This document shows, one piece after another, positions 6,640 to 8,795 of a DNA stretch of 8,795 bases. The DNA comes from Pseudomonadota bacterium (GTDB lineage: Bacteria; Pseudomonadota; Alphaproteobacteria; Azospirillales; Azospirillaceae), in contig JAEYOB010000516.1 of NCBI GenBank assembly GCA_023412175.1, positions 1-8,795 on the forward strand. Reading direction: 5' to 3'. The notes under the pieces were generated by a model. The model ran no database searches, was not told the origin of the DNA, and saw nothing but the letters and a program-made list of their open reading frames with translations. The position numbers were made by a program, and so were the translations under genes. Position 1 is the first letter of the stretch. Each line of letters begins with the position of its first letter.

Positions 6640-6644
6640 TGTGC

Positions 6645-8681
6645 ATGCCCCATTCACACGTATCGACGGCGCGTTGCGCCGCGCTTGTCGGTCCCTACCT
6701 CAGCGGCAAGACGACGTTGCTGGAGAGCCTGCTGTTCGCCACCGGCGCCGTCACCCGCAAGGGCAGCGTGCGGGACGGCAACACGGTCGGCGACAGCGCG
6801 CCGGAAGCCAAGGCCCGCCAGATGAGCGTCGAGGTCAACCTCGCCACCGCGGAGTACCTGGGCGAGCGCTGGCACTTCCTCGACTGCCCCGGTTCGGTGG
6901 AACTGAGCTACGAGACGCAGTGTGCGCTGATGGCCTGCGACGTGGCGGTGGTGGTCGCCGAGCCCTCGGCCGAGCGGGCCGTGCTGCTGGCCCCCCTCTT
7001 CAAGTTCCTCGACGACAACCAGATCCCGCACATCCTGTTCGTCAACAAGGTGGACACGCTGGGCGACCTGCGCATCCGCGACGTGGTGCAGGCCTACCAG
7101 GCCGTCTCCTCGCGTCCGCTGGTGCTGCGCGAGGTGCCGTTCCGCGAGGGCGACAAGATCGCCGGCTACGTCGATCTGGTCAGCGAGCGCGCCTACCACT
7201 TCAACCCGCACAAGCCCTCCGACCTCGTGCAGATGCCGGACTCGGTCAGGGAGCGTGAGTCCGAGGCTCGGCAGGAGATGCTTGAGGCGCTGGCCGACTT
7301 CGACGACGGCCTGCTGGAGCAGCTTCTGGAAGACGTGAAGCCGGAACCCGGCAAGGTCTACGACGATTTCGCCAGGGAACTGGCGGAGGACCTGATCGTC
7401 CCGGTCTTCCTCGGCTCGGCCGAGAACGACGGCGGCATCCGCCGCCTGCTCAAGGCGCTGCGCCACGAGGGGCCGGAGGTGACCTCCACCGCCGAACACC
7501 GCCTGATCCCCGACGGCGGCGTGGTCGCCCAGGTGTTCAAGAACCTCAACGCCGCGCACGCCGGCAAGCTGAGCTTCGCCCGCGTCTGGCGCGGCACGGT
7601 CACCGACGGCATGACGCTGGGCGGCGAACGGGTGTCCGGAATCTACCGCATGATGGGCCACGACCAGCAGAAGCTGTCCCAGGCGGCGGCCGGCGAGGTG
7701 GTGGCGCTCGGCCGGCTGGACAAGGTGACGTCCGGCGACCTGCTGACCGACAAGGGCAACCTTGGCCGCCCGGACAGCTGGCCGGAGGTGCCGTCGCCGG
7801 TCTACGGCCTCGCCGTGCACGCCGAGAACCGCAACGACGAGGTGAAGCTGACCGGCGCGATCCAGAAGCTGCTCGAGGAGGACCCCTCGCTCAAGTTCGA
7901 GCAGTCCCCCGACACCGGCGAGATGGTGATCTGGGGCCACGGCGACATCCACCTGCAGATCTCCATGGACCGCCTGCGCTCCAAGTACAACGTGGCGGTG
8001 AAGGGCAAGGCGCCGCAGGTGCCGTTCAAGGAGACGATCCGCAAGGGGGCCGAGCACCACGCCCGCTTCAAGCGCCAGACCGGCGGCCATGGCCAGTTCG
8101 CCGACATCCACGTGCAGATCAGGCCGCAGCCGCGGGGCGCCGGGTTCGAGTTCAAGGACGCGGTGGTCGGCGGCGTGGTGCCGCGCAACTTCATCCCCGC
8201 GGTGGAGGCCGGCATCCGCGAGTACATGGTGCACGGCCCGCTGGGCTTCCCCGTCGTGGACTTCGCCGTCTCCCTGAACGGCGGCCAGTACCACGCGGTG
8301 GACAGCTCGGAAATGGCCTTCAAGACGGTGGCCCGGCAGGCCATGCAGGAGGCGCTGCCGAGCTGCGAGCCGGTTCTGCTGGAACCGATCGTGCAGGTCT
8401 GCATCGCCGTGCCCAACGAGTTCACGCCGAAGGTGCAGCGCCTCATCAGCGGGCGGCGCGGCCAGATCCTGGGCTTCGACGCCCGGCCCGGCTGGCAGGG
8501 CTGGGACGAGGTGAAGGCCTACATGCCGCAGGCGGAGATCCACGACCTGATCGTCGAGCTGCGCTCGCTGTCGCTGGGCGTCGGCACCTTCACCTGGGCC
8601 TTCGAACGCCTGCAGGAACTGACCGGCAAGATGGCCGACAAGGCCGTCGAGCAGCGCAAGGCGGTTCTAGCGAACGCGTGA
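6645..8681 (+). CDS. elongation factor G-like translational GTPase (EF-G2 type)
   Basis: 678-residue relative of EF-G, the GTPase that moves tRNA-mRNA through the ribosome. All five domains are present: G domain 10-275, domain II about 290-370, III about 385-455, IV about 458-575, V about 578-665. G motifs: P-loop GPYLSGKT (16-23), switch I ARQMSVE (57-63) with S61 where EF-G has Thr, G3 DCPGSVE (80-86), G4 NKVD (134-137), G5 GSA (257-259). Two departures from EF-G: S84 replaces the catalytic His of DTPGH, and L19 replaces the P-loop Asp of HxDxGK. Domain IV keeps the tip features: FKRQTGGHGQF (475-485) and GQYHAVDSSE (547-556), where H550 matches the E. coli EF-G tip His 583. So it probably still enters the ribosomal A site, with changed GTP hydrolysis (inference). 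No rpsL, rpsG or tuf lies beside it, so it is not the str-operon fusA. The exact role is unknown; related alphaproteobacterial proteins appear, from memory, to share these substitutions. Confidence 0.94.
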   Translation: MPHSHVSTARCAALVGPYLSGKTTLLESLLFATGAVTRKGSVRDGNTVGDSAPEAKARQMSVEVNLATAEYLGERWHFLDCPGSVELSYETQCALMACDVAVVVAEPSAERAVLLAPLFKFLDDNQIPHILFVNKVDTLGDLRIRDVVQAYQAVSSRPLVLREVPFREGDKIAGYVDLVSERAYHFNPHKPSDLVQMPDSVRERESEARQEMLEALADFDDGLLEQLLEDVKPEPGKVYDDFARELAEDLIVPVFLGSAENDGGIRRLLKALRHEGPEVTSTAEHRLIPDGGVVAQVFKNLNAAHAGKLSFARVWRGTVTDGMTLGGERVSGIYRMMGHDQQKLSQAAAGEVVALGRLDKVTSGDLLTDKGNLGRPDSWPEVPSPVYGLAVHAENRNDEVKLTGAIQKLLEEDPSLKFEQSPDTGEMVIWGHGDIHLQISMDRLRSKYNVAVKGKAPQVPFKETIRKGAEHHARFKRQTGGHGQFADIHVQIRPQPRGAGFEFKDAVVGGVVPRNFIPAVEAGIREYMVHGPLGFPVVDFAVSLNGGQYHAVDSSEMAFKTVARQAMQEALPSCEPVLLEPIVQVCIAVPNEFTPKVQRLISGRRGQILGFDARPGWQGWDEVKAYMPQAEIHDLIVELRSLSLGVGTFTWAFERLQELTGKMADKAVEQRKAVLANA

Positions 8682-8710
8682 TCCGTGCGGAGGGGCCGGC
8701 ACACGCCCCC

Positions 8711-8795
8711 TCCCCATGCTGCGCATGGGTTCCCTCCCTCCCCCGCTGCGCAGGGCCTTCCCGGCTGGGCGGCGGAGTTCCCTCCCCTGCCCAGC
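8711..8795. repeat. C-rich imperfect repeats with hairpins after the EF-G-like gene
   Basis: Two imperfect direct copies of about 27 bp follow each other (8711-8738 and from 8739), sharing TCCCC, GCTGCGCA, GGG and TTCCC. The first contains a perfect stem CCCATGC / GCATGGG with a TGC loop (8713-8719 / 8723-8729), which could help end the EF-G-like transcript although no T-run follows. GCTGGGC (8764-8770) and GCCCAGC (8789-8795) form another 7-bp inverted pair ending exactly at the window edge, so the element may continue. It resembles dispersed intergenic repeats of GC-rich alphaproteobacteria. Confidence 0.55.

Noticed and set aside
6654..8543. 629-codon open frame on the minus strand opposite the EF-G-like gene
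   Set aside because: Low-complexity His/Arg/Gly/Leu translation, and the plus strand carries an unmistakable EF-G-type protein. It is a shadow frame.
6645..8681. Ribosome-protection (TetM-like) or LepA identity for the EF-G-like gene
   Set aside because: Domain order and the domain IV motifs (GGVVPRNFIPAVE, GQYHAVDSSE) match EF-G, not LepA's C-terminal domain; length and the G3 pattern fit the EF-G-like group better than TetM.

Overview
The window is a chromosomal stretch of very GC-rich DNA with strong third-position G/C bias. Gene content and protein similarity suggest an alphaproteobacterium of the Rhodospirillales/Azospirillum type. That assignment rests on remembered family resemblance (the ELM1-family protein, the 'GPxxSGKTTL/DCPGSVE' type of EF-G-like protein, CCCTCTCCC/GGGAGAGGG intergenic repeats), not on a search. 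No rRNA, tRNA, CRISPR, transposase, phage or integrase gene was seen.

Layout. (1) Positions 1-381 hold the 3' end of an ELM1-family (DUF1022) gene, cut by the window edge. (2) 461-2383 is a 640-residue protein of unknown function with an N-terminal alpha/beta part and what look like repeated beta-sandwich modules. (3) 2421-3425 is thioredoxin reductase trxB. These three genes run on the + strand; orf2 and trxB are 37 bp apart and may be co-transcribed. (4) trxB converges on dps (3568-4038, - strand) across a 142-bp gap filled by nested inverted repeats. (5) dps is divergent from a ketopantoate-reductase family gene (panE, 4243-5163, +) across a 204-bp control region. (6) panE converges, with only 19 bp between stop codons, on an uncharacterised two-helix membrane protein gene (5183-6319, -) that is more A+T-rich than its neighbours. 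(7) A 325-bp divergent region separates that gene from an EF-G-like translational GTPase (6645-8681, +). (8) The last 114 bp are non-coding and made of C-rich imperfect repeats and small hairpins.

Functionally this is mostly housekeeping and stress genes: thiol redox (TrxB), iron/peroxide protection (Dps), a pantothenate-pathway-type reductase, and a second EF-G-like protein away from any str operon. The less ordinary items are the EF-G-like protein, whose G3 histidine and P-loop aspartate are replaced; the unknown membrane protein divergent from it; and the unknown beta-repeat protein upstream of trxB. I saw no convincing multi-gene new system; these are single-gene leads.
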